NCBI GenBank assembly: GCA_951217055.1
Contig: OX578281.1
Coordinates: 62,498,043-62,562,042, forward strand
DNA: 64,000 bases
From: Gerris lacustris
Lineage: Eukaryota > Arthropoda > Insecta > Hemiptera > Gerridae
Reading direction: 5' to 3'
A model generated the notes under the pieces. That model saw only the letters and a list, made by a program, of their open reading frames with translations, was not told the DNA's origin and did not search any database. Position numbers and translations under genes: made by a program. This document shows positions 14,004 through 27,200 of this stretch, in pieces. Position 1 is the stretch's first letter; every line of letters begins with the position of its first letter.

Positions 14004-14111
14004 CTAGAGAGGTTAATGAAAAATAACACAACAATATTGTCATCACAATTTTATAATTTTATAAAATTGTGGTGACAATATTGTTGTGTTACGTTTTTTT
14101 TACCTCTCTAG
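14004..14111. mobile_element. Short palindromic MITE (108 bp)
   Basis: CTAGAGAGGT is mirrored by ACCTCTCTAG at the ends; inside, AACACAACAATATTGTCATC is mirrored by GGTGACAATATTGTTGTGTT. The centre is an AT-rich loop near 14057. Confidence 0.85.
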
Positions 14112-14215
14112 TTTTTTAAGTTTTTTATTAAGTTTATGAACACCTTCTTATATTTTATGCTGATTTTCATGTTGATGGATATTGTAGGTGTGAATAAAAC
14201 GATTTTCAACATTTC

Positions 14216-14257
14216 GTTTAGAAACTTTTCGACCCTAATATGATCATCATCAGTCTT
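14216..14257 (-). ncRNA. Hammerhead-like motif, Penelope type (weak)
   Basis: Minus strand: CUGAUGA, one extra U, stem GAUC/GGUC with loop AUAUUAG, then GAAA. It sits beside GTTGATGGATATTGTAGGTG, which resembles the ends of the inverted-repeat element at 58349. Stem I is poor, so activity is doubtful. Confidence 0.4.
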
Positions 14258-14430
14258 TTATTAATTACGAGCCTTTAAGTCCGTGGAAACGTGCTTAATT
14301 TAATATTTAGAAAGTAAGTAAAATTAATATCATCCCACTCATCAAAAAACCAATGCAGTTAACAATCTTACAAGAAAAGCTATTTCTCTCACTGACCAAA
14401 GTCATCTAAAAATAAATAAAATAAAAAATA

Positions 14431-15000
14431 GACTGCCAATTAGTGTGGCACATAGCTTCCTCGCATCCTATCATGTACTTTATTGTTATATTAACATTAA
14501 CATTATTGTTATATTGTTTATTGTGTAAAAACTATTAATAGTTTTAGCGATCTTTAACACTTCATAGAGGTGTCGCTGTTTGTTTTACTAAAAAATTGTA
14601 TTTGAAAAAAAAAAATGTTTGTCTCATTAAATACATGAAGTTTGATTTTTTTCCCGACCTAAAATTCCAATTTTAAATTTGAAGTTCACGTTTACTCGAG
14701 CGTTGCTCGTGAATGCTTAGGCGGATAACGTTGTCCAACGAACTCGTCCTGGACATTGGTAAAATGAGTATGTCTACCAAATTTCATCAAAATCGGTCGA
14801 CATTTACTCAAGTTACCGTCACACGTTTCATAATTCGCGGACACACTGACCGACAGACAGACAGACACGAGACCAAAAATGTTCCCTGATGTCTGAATCG
14901 GATTTCTGTCTTGGAATTTTTAAAATCGGAGACATAAAAGTTTTTCGTTTTCAAAAGTGAACACAATGATTCCATTACCTTCGGTAAGCTAGGAAGCAAA
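14431..15000 (-). repeat. Dispersed repeat family A (minus-strand copy)
   Basis: Carries GACTGCCAATTAGTGTGGC at its left end, and AAAAATGTTCCCTGATGTCT with CTTCGGTAAGCTAGGAAGC at its right, followed by an A-run. The middle is diverged. Confidence 0.65.
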
Positions 15001-15414
15001 AAAAAAAAAAAAAAAAAAATCACCAAACGAAAGGAAACTTTTTACCCCCTTAAGTTCATTAAAAATATTTGATATAAACCTTACCTCAGCTACAACAATA
15101 ATGACAACATGAAAAATAAAATATAAACGAACCCTAAAAGGAGCCAGTACCAGACATATTATTCTATTAAGATAAGTTATTACATCAATTTGAAAACCAA
15201 AAAATCAAAACAAACATTTATTTTTAATGCAATAAACGTGGTTGCTTAACTTAGCAATAACAAATCATTTCGTCGGTACACTACTTGTTTATATAAATGA
15301 TAACAACCCAAACAATGTTAACAATTCACACATTGTTACACATTCCCAGAAGTACATCTTTAAATTAAATAAGCTTGGTTTAACGAAGATACTACAAATC
15401 CAAATTCATCTCTT

Positions 15415-16680
15415 TGACACCACTATTTAATTACTGTATTATATACAAGATCAGTGACTCAGAACTATTCAAGTACAAAACTACACCTCTATTTAATTAC
15501 TGTATTATATACAAGAGCAGTGACTCAGGACTATTCAAGTACAAAACTACACCTCTATTTAATTACTGTATTATATACAAGATCAGTGACTCAGAACTAT
15601 TCAAGTACAAAACTACACCTCTATTTAATTACTGTATTATATACAAGATCAGTGACTCAGAACTATTCAAGTACAAAACTACACCTCTATTTAATTACTG
15701 TATTATATACAAGATCAGTGACTCAGAACTATTCAAGTACAAAACTACACCTCTATTTAATTACTGTATTATATACAAGATCAGTGACTCAGAACTATTC
15801 AAGTACAAAACTACACCTCTATTTAATTACTGTATTATATACAAGAGCAGTGACTCAGGACTATTCAAGTACAAAACTACACCTCTATTTAATTATTGTA
15901 TTATATACAAGATCAGTGACTCAGAACTATTCAAGTACAAAACTACACCTCTATTTAATTACTGTATTATTTACAAGATCAGTGACTCAGAACTATTCAA
16001 GTACAAAACTACACCTCTATTTAATTACTGTATTATATACAAGAGCAGTGACTCAGGACTATTCAAGTACAAAACTACACCTCTATTTAATTACTGTATT
16101 ATATACAAGATCAGTGACTCAGGACTATTCAAGTACAAAACTACACCTCTATTTAATTATTGTATTATATACAAGATCAGTGACTCAGAACTATTCAAGT
16201 ACAAAACTACACCTCTATTTAATTACTGTATTATTTACAAGATCAGTGACTCAGAACTATTCAAGTACAAAACTACACCTCTATTTAATTACTGTATTAT
16301 ATACAAGAGCAGTGACTCAGGACTATTCAAGTACAAAACTACACCTCTATTTAATTACTGTATTATATACAAGATCAGTGACTCAGAACTATTCAAGTAC
16401 AAAACTACACCTCTATTTAATTACTGTATTATATACAAGAGCAGTGACTCAGGACTATTCAAGTACAAAACTACACCTCTATTTAATTACTGTATTATAT
16501 ACAAGATCAGTGACTCAGAACTATTCAAGTACAAAACTACACCTCTATTTAATTACTGTATTATATACAAGAGCAGTGACTCAGAACTATTCAAGTACAA
16601 AACTACACCCTATTTAATTACAGTATTATATACAAGATCGTGACTCAGAACTATTTAAATACAAAACATCACCTCTATTT
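15415..16680. repeat. 66-bp tandem array, about 19 units, homogeneous
   Basis: Unit: CTACACCTCTATTTAATTAC, TGTATTATATACAAGATCAG, TGACTCAGAACTATTCAAGT, ACAAAA. CTACACCTC recurs exactly every 66 bp. Most units differ at only a few sites (GATCAG/GAGCAG, AGAACT/AGGACT). Because 66 is a multiple of three, two frames stay open for ~390-410 codons; this is a by-product of the repeat. A diverged array of the same monomer lies inverted at 18350-19110. Confidence 0.97.
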
Positions 16681-16689
16681 TATAAGAGA

Positions 16690-17399
16690 TCAAGGACAGA
16701 ACTACTTATGTAAAAACTAGTATTGACTCGTAAAACCCGTCTAATTAAATTTTTCATGAATTATTATGAGTTAAAGGAATTAGTAAAGTAAGTGTGTCTA
16801 CTTATGCAATTGCTAAGCTTATGTGTTTATTCAGAAGCAAGCAATGTTTGAATGGTTGCGTGTATTGAATGTAAAACACATTTAAAACTAGAACATGCTT
16901 TTAATTAGGTGTTATTTCTATTTAACAGCATGCAACAAGTTTGCCGCAATTAGAATTTGCATCGAAAGGCAGAATAGTGTACAATATTGTTCAATTTTTG
17001 AAACAATTGATTTTATTGGTCATTCACCTTTTTCATAAATTAATTTTAATATAATAACTAATTAATTAAGAGTTGATTCAATTTAAAATTATTTTACACA
17101 AAGTAAATACTAAAATTAGTTTCATGCAATTTTTGAATAATAATGAATTACTGGGAATAACGTGTCATTTAAACATAAATCAAGAAATTCCTCTTAAAAC
17201 TCAACAAATTATGGAAGGTATCATCTGTTTTTTTCAAAAGAAGTTTAAATTAGTTTTATTTGGACACGCTATAATGAATTAAAGAATTTAAAGGTCATAA
17301 CAATGTCATTTGTCTATTCTTCCCTCATGGCTCATAAGAGTAAAAATATCATAATTCTTTCAAAGGTGAATGAAGTAATATAGGATAGATTGCTAGTTG
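16690..17399. other. AT-rich spacer between arrays
   Basis: No feature recognised. An ORF of 69 codons at 17073-17282 has no family resemblance. Confidence 0.5.
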
Positions 17400-17965
17400 T
17401 TTACTATTGAAAAAAAAAAGAGGACTCTCCAAGAATATTTAAAGAAAGATGGTAGTCATAAGCTATTCCATTAGACATAGGTGATAAAATGATTGTTAGG
17501 TCTAAAAAAAAGTGGACACTCAAAGAATAGTTAATATAGATAGATGATAACCATAATCTATTCCATTAAACATAGGTGATAAGGTGAATGTTAGGTCTAA
17601 AAAAAGAGGACTCTCCAAGAATATTTAAAGAAAGGTGGTAGTCATAAGCTATTCCATTAGACATAGGTGATAAAATGATTGTTAGGTCTAAAAAAAAGTG
17701 GACACTCAAAGAATAGTTAATATAGATAGATGATAACCATAATCTATTCCATTAGACATAGGTGATAAGGTGATTGTTAGGTCTAAACAAAAGAGGTCTC
17801 TCAAAGAATAGTTAATATAGATACATGGTAGCCATAAGCTATTCCATTTGAAATAGATTATTGCTAGGTCTAAGGAATAGGAAAAAATCCAAAAGAGGAC
17901 TCTCAAAGAATAGTTAATATAGATAGATGGTAACAATAAGCTATTCCATTAGAAATTGAAAGGTC
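17400..17965. repeat. ~93-bp tandem array, about 6 units
   Basis: Units contain GAGGACTCTC, AAGAATA, GATAACCATAATCTATTCCA, TTAGACATAGGTGATAA and TGTTAGGTCTAAA. Two alternating variants (AATATTTAAAGAAAG versus AATAGTTAATATAGATAGA) suggest a partly dimeric higher-order unit. Confidence 0.85.
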
Positions 17966-18349
17966 TAATATATAATAATTAATTATTTTATTACATTTTT
18001 TGATGGATTTTTTAGGTGTATTTAAAAATTAAAAAACTAGTTGATTTCCATTTCTTTTATTTGTGAATTTACTAGACCAGATAAAGTACCTTTTTAAACC
18101 ACTTTATTAGGTTGTCAATTTTAATTTTTGTCCTACTCATTTAATGTAATTATTTTTCGTTAAAAGAATGTAACATATTTAACATTTTGTAACACACCAC
18201 ACATTACCTGTTAAAAATATATATATATATTTTTAACAATAAACGTTAAATTGATATAGGAAATAATTTAATAATTAATTAATACCTATAGGAGGCATAA
18301 AAGTTTATATTTCTAGAATATTGCAACAAAATAATAATTAAAGAATGGT

Positions 18350-19110
18350 GTAATTTTGTACTTAAATAGATCTGAGGCACTGACATTTTATATATGTAAT
18401 ACAATAATTAAATAGAGGTGCAGTTTTGTACTTGAATAGTTCTGAGGCACTGATATTTTATATATGTAATACAATAATTAAATAGAGGTGTAGTTTTGTA
18501 CTTCAATAGTTCTGAGGTACTGATTTTGTGCATAATATGGTAGTTAAATAGTGGTGAAGTTTTATACTTGAATAGTTCTGAGGCACTGATATTTTATATG
18601 TGTAATACAATAATTAAATAGAGGTGTAGATTTGTACTTGAATAGTTCTGAGGTACTGATTTTGTGCATAATACAGTAGTTAAATAGTGATGTAGGATTT
18701 TACTTAAATTTACTCTTGAGTCACTGATTTTTTATATAATACAGTAGTTAAATAGAGTGTAGTTTTGTACCTAAATAGTTCTGAGTCACTGGTTTTGAGC
18801 ATAATACAATAGTTATTTAGTGGTGTGGTTTTGTACTTAAAACTACTCCTGAGTCACTGATTTTGTACATAATACAGTAGTTAAATAGTGATGTAGTTTT
18901 GTACTTAAATAGTTCTGAGCCACTGATATTTTATATAAGTAATACAATAATTAAATAGTGGTGTAGTTTTGTACTTGAATAGTTGTGAGGCACTGATATT
19001 GTGTGTAATTCAGTAGTTAAATAGTGATGTAGTTTTGTACTTAAATAGTTCTGAGTCACTGATCTTGCATATAAACATTAATTAAACAGTGGTATTGTTT
19101 TGTACTTAAA
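18350..19110. repeat. Diverged inverted array of the 66-bp monomer
   Basis: Units such as AATAGAGGTGTAGTTTTGTA, CTTGAATAGTTCTGAGGCAC are the reverse complement of the 15415 monomer, but with many substitutions and variable length (~55-75 bp), about 11 units. Confidence 0.85.
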
Positions 19111-20600
19111 TTAGTAGTAGTAGTGAATAGTTATATGAATAGTTAGTGAATAGTTCAAGTACATTAAATTTAAAACATAAATATATTATGGCTATGTAGT
19201 TTTGAGGATTTGTTCTTATCTATTATACGATTTAAGTGCTTAATAATGTTGTTTTAAACAATTCTTTTTGTTTGTTAAAAATAATGTACGTATTTTAGTT
19301 TAGTTCTGAGTTACTAGTTTAAAATAACTTTATAATTATTAGTCTATGAACTATTAATGTGGTCACTATTATTGTCTATAGAAATCTAGTTACGCAATCT
19401 ACGGTCTACGATTGCAATAAGAATGAAATATCTATTATAAATAAACTAAGCATAAATAACTTTCAGATGTTCAATCAAGATATCATTATTATTTTTCGTT
19501 TTGCATTAGCAAAATGATTTTTAATTTTTTTTATTTTAATAGATAAATAATGAATATTATGCGGATTAAAAATAATCGGAAAAAGGACAACATAAAAATA
19601 GATTTAGTTAAAAATAGAAACGATATTCTTAAAATATTTTGATATCATATAAAACAAAACCTAAATCTTCACAGCTTCCAATCAATGATTGACATTCTCG
19701 AAACTTCATTCATAAATAATTATTTCATAAAATACATTTAAGGCGAATATTTTAAAGGTACATAGTAAATATATATAATACATATTTATTTGTTTTAAAT
19801 TGTTTTTTATTTTAAATAAAAACTCACCCTTTCCATGTTAATCCTTTTTTATTTTTTCCAGCGGTAACTTTGAATGGATGGATTAATGTTTTCAATGAAC
19901 AATAACTTAAAAATCTTTAAATATTTTTTTAATAACAAATTTATGGTAACATAGTTAAACTAATAGTAGGTAATTTTAGAGGGAGGGAGATATTTGTTTT
20001 TGCGAAAAAATTGAAGAAAAAAAAATAAATTAAAAAAATAAATAATTAGAGTTATATACTAAAGCGGATACATTATTCGGAATGTAATTAAAGACTAAAG
20101 ATTTTATTTTAGTTCACTTGATAATATAGGTATATATTTTTTTCGTTATTTAACGATATCAAATGTTTTTTTCTGAAGTGGTGGGGGGTTTATGATTACA
20201 AGGGGGTGTTTGAGGGAATCTAGAAGGGCTACCTTTGGACTTCTCCCTGCAGCCGGGGATCGATTCACTCAGTGAGAGCAAAGTACGAAATGCGCAGGCG
20301 TACCATATCTTCCGAGTTTCCTCTAGTAGATGGGAAAAATAAGAATCCGCCCACACCAGGCTTTTTTAGAAAAAAAGAGTTCTAACAGGTGAATTTTTAA
20401 GAGCCCCCCCCCCCCCCCGTTATCACTGATTATAAGACAGGACATTTAATTCTGATTAATGTATGTTGCTCCCCCCCTTATTCTTACCATGAAAAAATCA
20501 TCCCGAAGGTCTTAACAGAAGTTATCAGAAACAGAAGGGGAAGTGATAAGTGCAACAAATTTAAACTTTAGTCTGACCCTTCCCTAACTTCAGCCCACTT
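19111..20600. other. Spacer, mostly AT-rich
   Basis: No exon recognised. Around 20160-20360 there is a less AT-rich patch with a G-rich stretch (GTGGTGGGGGGTTTATGA), and a C-run lies at about 20404-20418. Confidence 0.45.
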
Positions 20601-20886
20601 CAGCCCTTATGCGGATGTAGAATGTACCCTTTTAGAGGATACCGACCTTTCAGAGATTTAATAATGCCAGTCTTCACCTTCACTTATTTATCACAGCTGA
20701 TATAACTTAAATCTTATGTCAACTTGAACATGAGCAAAAGCATAAGTGTATAAAATAACATTAAAATTACTTTTTTTAATGTGGGTCGATTTAGGGTGAC
20801 TTGAAATAATTTAAGCCAAATTAATAAATATATAATGTGCTTATTCTTATTCATGTCTTTACGGTATTAATAACTTCAATGCAATC

Positions 20887-20935
20887 CGCTTTTAGCTATA
20901 TTTCACCTCCTTTGAGGCATCTTCAGGCCTAAAAG
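20887..20935 (-). ncRNA. Hammerhead-like motif, Penelope type (well formed)
   Basis: Minus strand: CUUUUAGGC, CUGAAGA, U, GCCUC-AAAG-GAGGU, GAAA, UAUA, GCUAAAAG. Stem I has eight pairs with one bulged G, stem II five pairs including a G-U, and the core CUGANGA and GAAA are intact. One extra base separates the core from stem II, as in the other motifs of this type in the window. Penelope-like elements are known to carry minimal type I hammerheads; no Penelope coding sequence is seen here. Confidence 0.6.
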
Positions 20936-21565
20936 GAAGATTTTTAAATTGTATTTCTTATATCTACATTGACTTTAATTTTTTGTTTTACATCTTTATT
21001 TAACATGTTGACTAATTCTTTCTTATAAGTATTATTGTTGACTAATAACTATTAAACAAAACATAACGTTACTTAATAATTATGAAAAAAAAAAATAAAT
21101 AAATAAAATAACATACGAGTAAGAGCACACAAACCTTTAACAATTTATCCTAAAACATAACTTAGAATATAACAAATTAATATAAAGATCCAAAAGCCTC
21201 CAAGAAGGAAAACCTTGAAACAGGAGGCCCGAGTTCACATATTAAATATATAATATAATAATCTTTGTTATAAAATACAGTTTCATTTTATTTAATCTAT
21301 TTATCTTAATTGTTTAAGTTTATTAATAAATTAATTAATTTATTTATTTATTTTAAATACAATCACCTAGAGTTGAGGTTATAAATAACAATAATATAAT
21401 TTTAAACATGATTTTTAGGTTAGTAATCAAAAGTAAAACAAAGGTTAGTAAATCAAATAAGTATATAAAAATACTAAACTATAATAAACACTTAACTATA
21501 AAAAGTATATGGAAAAACCCAAAAGTACATACATAATACATAAACGCACCTAAATCATATAAATG

Positions 21566-22369
21566 CTATATTTCTTGTGATTCTACCGTTTGTAGCCAAT
21601 TTTTTACTTCTTTTTTAAACTTATTATAGTATTTTATATCTACTATGTTCCTAGTGTATTCTGGCAAAAGATTATATAAATTTGGTGCGACAACACTGGC
21701 ATGCCTCTGTAGTAAGTTTGTATTGCAGGTAATATTTGTTACTTTTTTATTAATTTTACTTCGAGTTTCATAGTTATGATTTATATGTTGTTTGTCATTT
21801 TTGAAATAATTTAGTAGCACTGATTTCTTAAATAATTGTGATATTTTGAAAACAGGAAAGTCTGAAAATAATTGATTTGTCGGGTATAATATTGGTTTTT
21901 TAAGGATGGTTTTAATGATGGCTTTTTGTACAATTCCAAGAGGGGATAGGTTAGATGGATAGGCAGAACCCCAAGCTATGATTCCATAGCTCAGTATAGA
22001 CTCGACTAAAGCATAATATACTTGTCTCAAAATATCAACTTTACAGTATTGTCTTATACATCTAAAGTAGTACAAAAATTTTCTTGATTTTTTACAAAGT
22101 GAGTCTATATGATGTTTCCAGCTTAATCTATTGTCTATAATTACACCGAGATATTTGATATATTCAGTTCTCTCTATTGAGGGACAGTTACACTGATTTA
22201 TATTTTGATTTAAAGAACATTTACAATCATGAATTTTTATGTTTTTAGTAAAATTAGGTTGACCGGATTTTTTGTGAGAAAATGTAATGAATTTAGTTTT
22301 TTTAGTATTGAGATAGAGTAGATTTGAATGCAGCCATTTATTAACTAGTTTAAGTCCTTCTTTAAGTCC
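21566..22369 (-). pseudogene. Non-LTR retrotransposon reverse transcriptase, 3' fragment
   Basis: Open on the minus strand for ~268 codons without the N-terminal catalytic motifs. Diagnostic C-terminal RT segments are seen: LVNKWLHSNLLYLNTKKT, EYIKYLGVIIDNRLSWKHHI and LVESILSYGIIAWGSAYP, followed by a basic C-terminal region ending FKKEVKNWLQTVESQEI. This layout (thumb region, YLGV.ID..L.W) is typical of CR1/jockey-like LINEs. The FADD active-site motif is absent, so this is a 5'-truncated copy. Its frame is intact over the whole fragment, which suggests a fairly young insertion. Confidence 0.85.
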
Positions 22370-22689
22370 TTAACTTTAAATATTATAAACTGTGCGAGTA
22401 GATATAAGAAATAAAATTTAAAATTTCTTTTAGGTTATTCTTTACCTATGCTCATGTTTAAGTTGAAATAAGATTAAGTGATATCAGCTGTTATTAATGA
22501 GTGAAGGTGAAGACTGGCTTTATTGAATCTCTGAAAAGTCAGTATCCTCTGAAAGGATACATTCTACATCCGCATAAGGGCTGACGTTACCCTTAAGACC
22601 TGAATAAGAATAAGCATAGTATAAAAATGAAGGGTAATATTATATGATTTAAAATTGATTCAACAGATGATTGTTTACTTTTTGTTTTC

Positions 22690-23110
22690 GATATTCAACA
22701 AAATCAGATTTATTTTCGTCAATATCTCGGAAACTTGATTTTTCCCGGGAGAACGGCTTATATCGTTAGATTCGTATTTAAATTAACTACATTTTAGATG
22801 TTTTTAAATTAAAATCGTCGGAGAATCTTTTTCGAGAAATAATTTCTAAGAGTTCTTGGGGGGTAGCGCCCCAAAATTTGGGGCTAAAATTCGTTTCTTG
22901 ATTTCGCCTCGGGGTATGAGATTTTTCTGAACAAGTATGTCAAATTTCGTGAAAATCGGTCCAGTAGTTTAGTCTCCACGCGTTTTCACAGACGACAGAC
23001 AGACTTTTTTTAACCCACTTTTTTAGACCCAGGAGACCTCAAAACGTGTAAATCCATCAAAATCTCGAACTCGATTTTTCGCGCCATTACAATATTTTCT
23101 CTTTACATAT
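22690..23110. repeat. Probable dispersed repeat (non-coding)
   Basis: Contains GGGGGGTAGCGCCCCAAAAT, GTGAAAATCGGTCCAGTAGT and a CAGACGACAGACAGAC stretch, like the ends of other repeats in this window. Boundaries not determined. Confidence 0.4.
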
Positions 23111-23767
23111 AAGATAAAGTAAAAAGTAAGTGCATTCAGATTTCGCACCAAATATAACTTATACTACGTCCACACATCGTTATGGAAGCGTTTTGGATCC
23201 GATTCGTTTTTAAAACAATACATGTTCACACAACAAAAAATCCAGGTGATTGAAATATTTTTTTCGATATCTCATAACGTCACGAGTAAAACCTTTTTTT
23301 TTACAAAGGTTGTAATGTTTAACCTTCTTTGTGTCTGCTTCACTTAATATGCCCGCGGATTTTTACATTTCTCATTTAAAAGTTATTAAACTTTTTACAG
23401 GTTTATTAAAGTATTAACTTTTTGTTTCAAAACGTAGTAATTTTGTCATAATAACAATAATAATAAAAATATTTAAAGAATGTTAATACTGCGTAGCGAG
23501 GTATCTTTCCTTTAATGCGTGATTTAATGGCATAATGTTTAACAAAGCTTTACATGGAGTCCAAAGATAATTATTATATTTATGACAACAAAATGACATC
23601 AATCTATGATTATTTGTTGTTTTCTTTCTGACCTATCTAATCTTAGTTTTTATAAAATTGTAAATTACTATATTCTAATCATTCGTGATTAATAATAGGT
23701 TGATTTCACAGAGGGTAATTCATCTTAAAAAAAAATCTAAAACCGAAAAGTATAAAACTATAAAATT

Positions 23768-23886
23768 ATGTTTAGACGAAAAAAAAAGATAGCAAAAGAA
23801 GAAAAGGAAAAGAGTTCAGAACGGGTTCTCATGCTGGCTCAGATAAGAAGAATGGTTCAATTCATGGAGTTAGAAGGACAAGACAG
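23768..23886 (+). CDS. Vha26-like: V-ATPase E-like exon 1
   Basis: Residues 1-39: a basic extension (MFRRKKKIAKEEKEKSSER), then the first helix. Donor GTAAAA follows AG; the two spare bases are completed by A of exon 2. The joined text FMELEGQDR-AAHLEERAEEEF has exactly the family spacing. Confidence 0.85.
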
Positions 23887-24254
23887 GTAAAATAACAATA
23901 CTATACAAATATTATCACTAATTGACTATATCTTAATTACTTTACTCTAAACTAAAGCTGGGTTTACACGATCCAAGTGGACTTGGACCAAGTCAGATTT
24001 GACGCTACTTTGATCGTGTAAACAGGCTATCAAAGTGTACTTGGAAAAATACGTCGTATTTTTTGTTTTAATACATATTTTTACATTCACCTCATATTCA
24101 ATTTCACCTCAGAAATGCATAAAAGCGCTGTTTTGAGAGGTCATATTTTCAAAATTTTACCCCGCCATAAATCCCCCTCCACCAATAATTAACTGCAGAC
24201 AACACCCAAATACGTTCTAAAACAGTTGTTTTTACTTGGGGTGTGGAGATTTTT

Positions 24255-24285
<31 letters not shown>

Positions 24286-27200
24286 GGGTGCAGCTGCTTT
24301 GTTGAATAAGTAGTTCCCTTTTCTTGTTACCACTACAAATTCCCCCCCCCCCCAAAAAAAAATCTAAACTGACTTAGAGTGTGCCCCCTCCAGAATAAAA
24401 TAATACCGCCATCCTTTTTAAAGAAATACCTGGCGCTAATGTAGAAAAAAAAAATGTTAATTTTAGGTTAAGTACGAAAAATAACCTTATATAACGGCTC
24501 TGTCTGTCTGTCCGTTGGTATGTTTCAATTCATAAACTACTATAGCTAGGAACATGAAATTCGGCACACAGGTGCATCTCGGCATTTGTGACAACAGTAC
24601 ACTTTTAGGAGTTTTCATACTTAATATTTCGAAGATGGCGGCCACTATGGCGGGCGACTAAAAAAATGTTTTTAGTCACCATGACAGGTCATACATCAAT
24701 TTAAAGGTCTTGAAGTGTAGAAAAAGAATATGCAACTATTGAAATTTTACGCATAATCGTAACAGAAACCGGCGATTATCGCCTCACGTACTTACGTGAA
24801 GCACGCCTTACTTGTGTTTTATGTTAATTAATTGATTTAATTTGTAATCTTAAAAAACTCCCCCTTAACTATCAACCGCGAGTTGGGCAAAAATTAAATT
24901 AATGTGCTTGTAACAATATAAATTATATTGTCCACGCACATGAACCATCCGATGTCGGTTTTCCTGCAAACTTCAAAGGGATTTGCAACGCACAGGATTT
25001 GAGTGTGGACGACCTATGGTGTGTTTTTTGTGTTGAGGTAAATTATATTGTTTTAGTTTAAAGATATCATTCCTACACACAGACGATGTAGGGGCATACT
25101 GCGCGCACAACACAAATATTTATTGGCTGTGTGTATTTATAATTTTCTGTCGTAAATATTTTCGCCGCACAGCAAATTTAACACACACACAAATTTTATT
25201 GGTGTGGACCCAGCTTTCTATTTAGTAATGTGGGAAGGCATATAGTTAGGGTTTTAAGATTTATCTAAATCAAATTTAGGCATCCAGTCATGATGTGACA
25301 TTATAGAGATCAGTGGCCAAGATTATATCTTTAAAAACACATTAAACAAGTTATCTGTCAATTCATCACACACTATACACTTATTAGTTACGAAGTTGAA
25401 AAAAATGACTTCGTACGGCATTAACGTAATACGATCTCAATATAGCCAGGTGTTTATATGTAACTGAATGTGTGTTAAATACAATACATTAAAAGACTAC
25501 AATAACAATACAGTACCAGACTACAACTACAATACAGTACCAGACTACAATACAGTGCCAGAACAACTAGACTTCTTAGACTAGTATTTTTTATGAAAGC
25601 TCAACTTTTTCTTGATTCGCCAATTTTGAATGCCCATTACTTATACCACTATATTCTCCAACCCCCTGAAATCGTATATTGCTTTACTTTTCATTATAAC
25701 CGAACACCCAACCATAATCTACCACATACCATTTATATATTGAAAAATTATGGGGAAATTAAATAAAATAAATTAATAGACAAACTTAATGAGGGATTTT
25801 GAAATGCACTGGGCTATTGTATGGGGTTAAGAAGGGGGAAGAAAAGAAAAGAAAAAAGACGTACTCAAGTAAATAAGGCGCAATAGGGGTAGAGGTTTAG
25901 TTGGGTACATACGCAAGGCATGTACACAAGTAAATAAGGCGCAATAGGGGTAGAGGTTTAGTTGGGTACATACCCAAGGCATGTACACAAGTAAATAAGG
26001 CTCAATAGGGGTAAAAGTTTAGTTGGGTACACACCCAAGACATGCACCTAAGTAAAGAAGACGCTATAAGTCAACCCTGATAGATTAAAACCAATTCACC
26101 TCATTTTTAAGGTGAATTGGAGGTGTGTACCCAAGTAAACAAGTGCCCCAATATCAACAAAGAATTTGCTTTTAGTTCATTAAGAACGCATAGAATGGCC
26201 AGCGGAGAAACATTAAACTGCGCATGCTCTAATACGATCTCAATACAGCTAGGTATATGTAACAGAAGGTGTGTAGTGTGTATTCACAGTATCTGAAATC
26301 TGAAACTCATAATGCGAGGATATATTTGAATTTTTGACCCACGGAAAATACTACAATACTAAGTATCAAAAACCCACAATGCTTCAAAGCATCAAGGGAA
26401 AATCTACGCTTGAAACTTTTTGGGTTATTATTAATTTGTAACAAAATGAACGAATACTTTTGTTAATTAGAAATAAATACACTTTGTATTTAAGAAGAAA
26501 TTGTAACAAGCCAGTTTAATATACCTAAAGAAGTACACACAACATACTCGTATATTATAATAATGTTTTTGTACTCTTTTACTTGTTATCCACCCTAAGG
26601 GCGGAATGAAGTAAAAGAGGCGTATTGAGGCACCTCTTTTGTAGAATAAATTAATAATATTAATTGGGGATGTTAAAAGCAATGATCTGATAGAGCATCT
26701 TGAATCAAAGATGGCGTTGTGTAAAAATATTAATTCTTTGTGAGCATCTAGGGGGTAAGAAGTAAGAGGTCATATAGATAAATGCAGTTTCAGACAGTGG
26801 CGCACCCAGGGAAATAAATAAATAAGTAATTATATACCTAGTTTAGCCCGACATTTTTTTTGGCGTTTAAAAAGACGTGCTCCCCCCCCCCCCCCCCCCA
26901 AAGCCAAAGACGTAAAATTTAAGTATGCAATATCGCAGCACTTGTTAAAGTAATAGTGAAAAAAAAAAATAAATAAGTAATTATATACCTAGTTCAGCCC
27001 GAAATTTTTTTGGCGTTTAAAAAGACGTGCCTGGCTTACGTACGTGGCTACTAAATTAAAACATTAATCTATTATATAATGTACAACTTTTAATAATAAA
27101 ATATTATTAGTATATGTATATAATTTTTTTAAAATAAAATACCCCGGTCTTCATGTCCCGTTCATAAAAAACTTAAATTTATTTGTATATAATAACATTT

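Larger units (their letters stand above)
20601..22583. mobile_element. Fold-back composite (~155-bp inverted arms) enclosing a reverse transcriptase fragment
   Basis: CAGCCCTTATGCGGATGTAG at 20601 is mirrored by CTACATCCGCATAAGGGCTG ending at 22583. The arms also share GCCAGTCTTCACCTTCACT and CAGCTGATAT in the expected order. The ~1.7-kb interior holds a hammerhead-like motif (20887) and a non-LTR reverse transcriptase fragment (21566-22369). Confidence 0.75.

Noticed and set aside
15414..16643. Open frame of 409 codons (and a second of 387) with a 22-residue repeat
   Set aside because: The 66-bp satellite unit is divisible by three and lacks stops in two frames. There is no start context, no codon bias and no known family.
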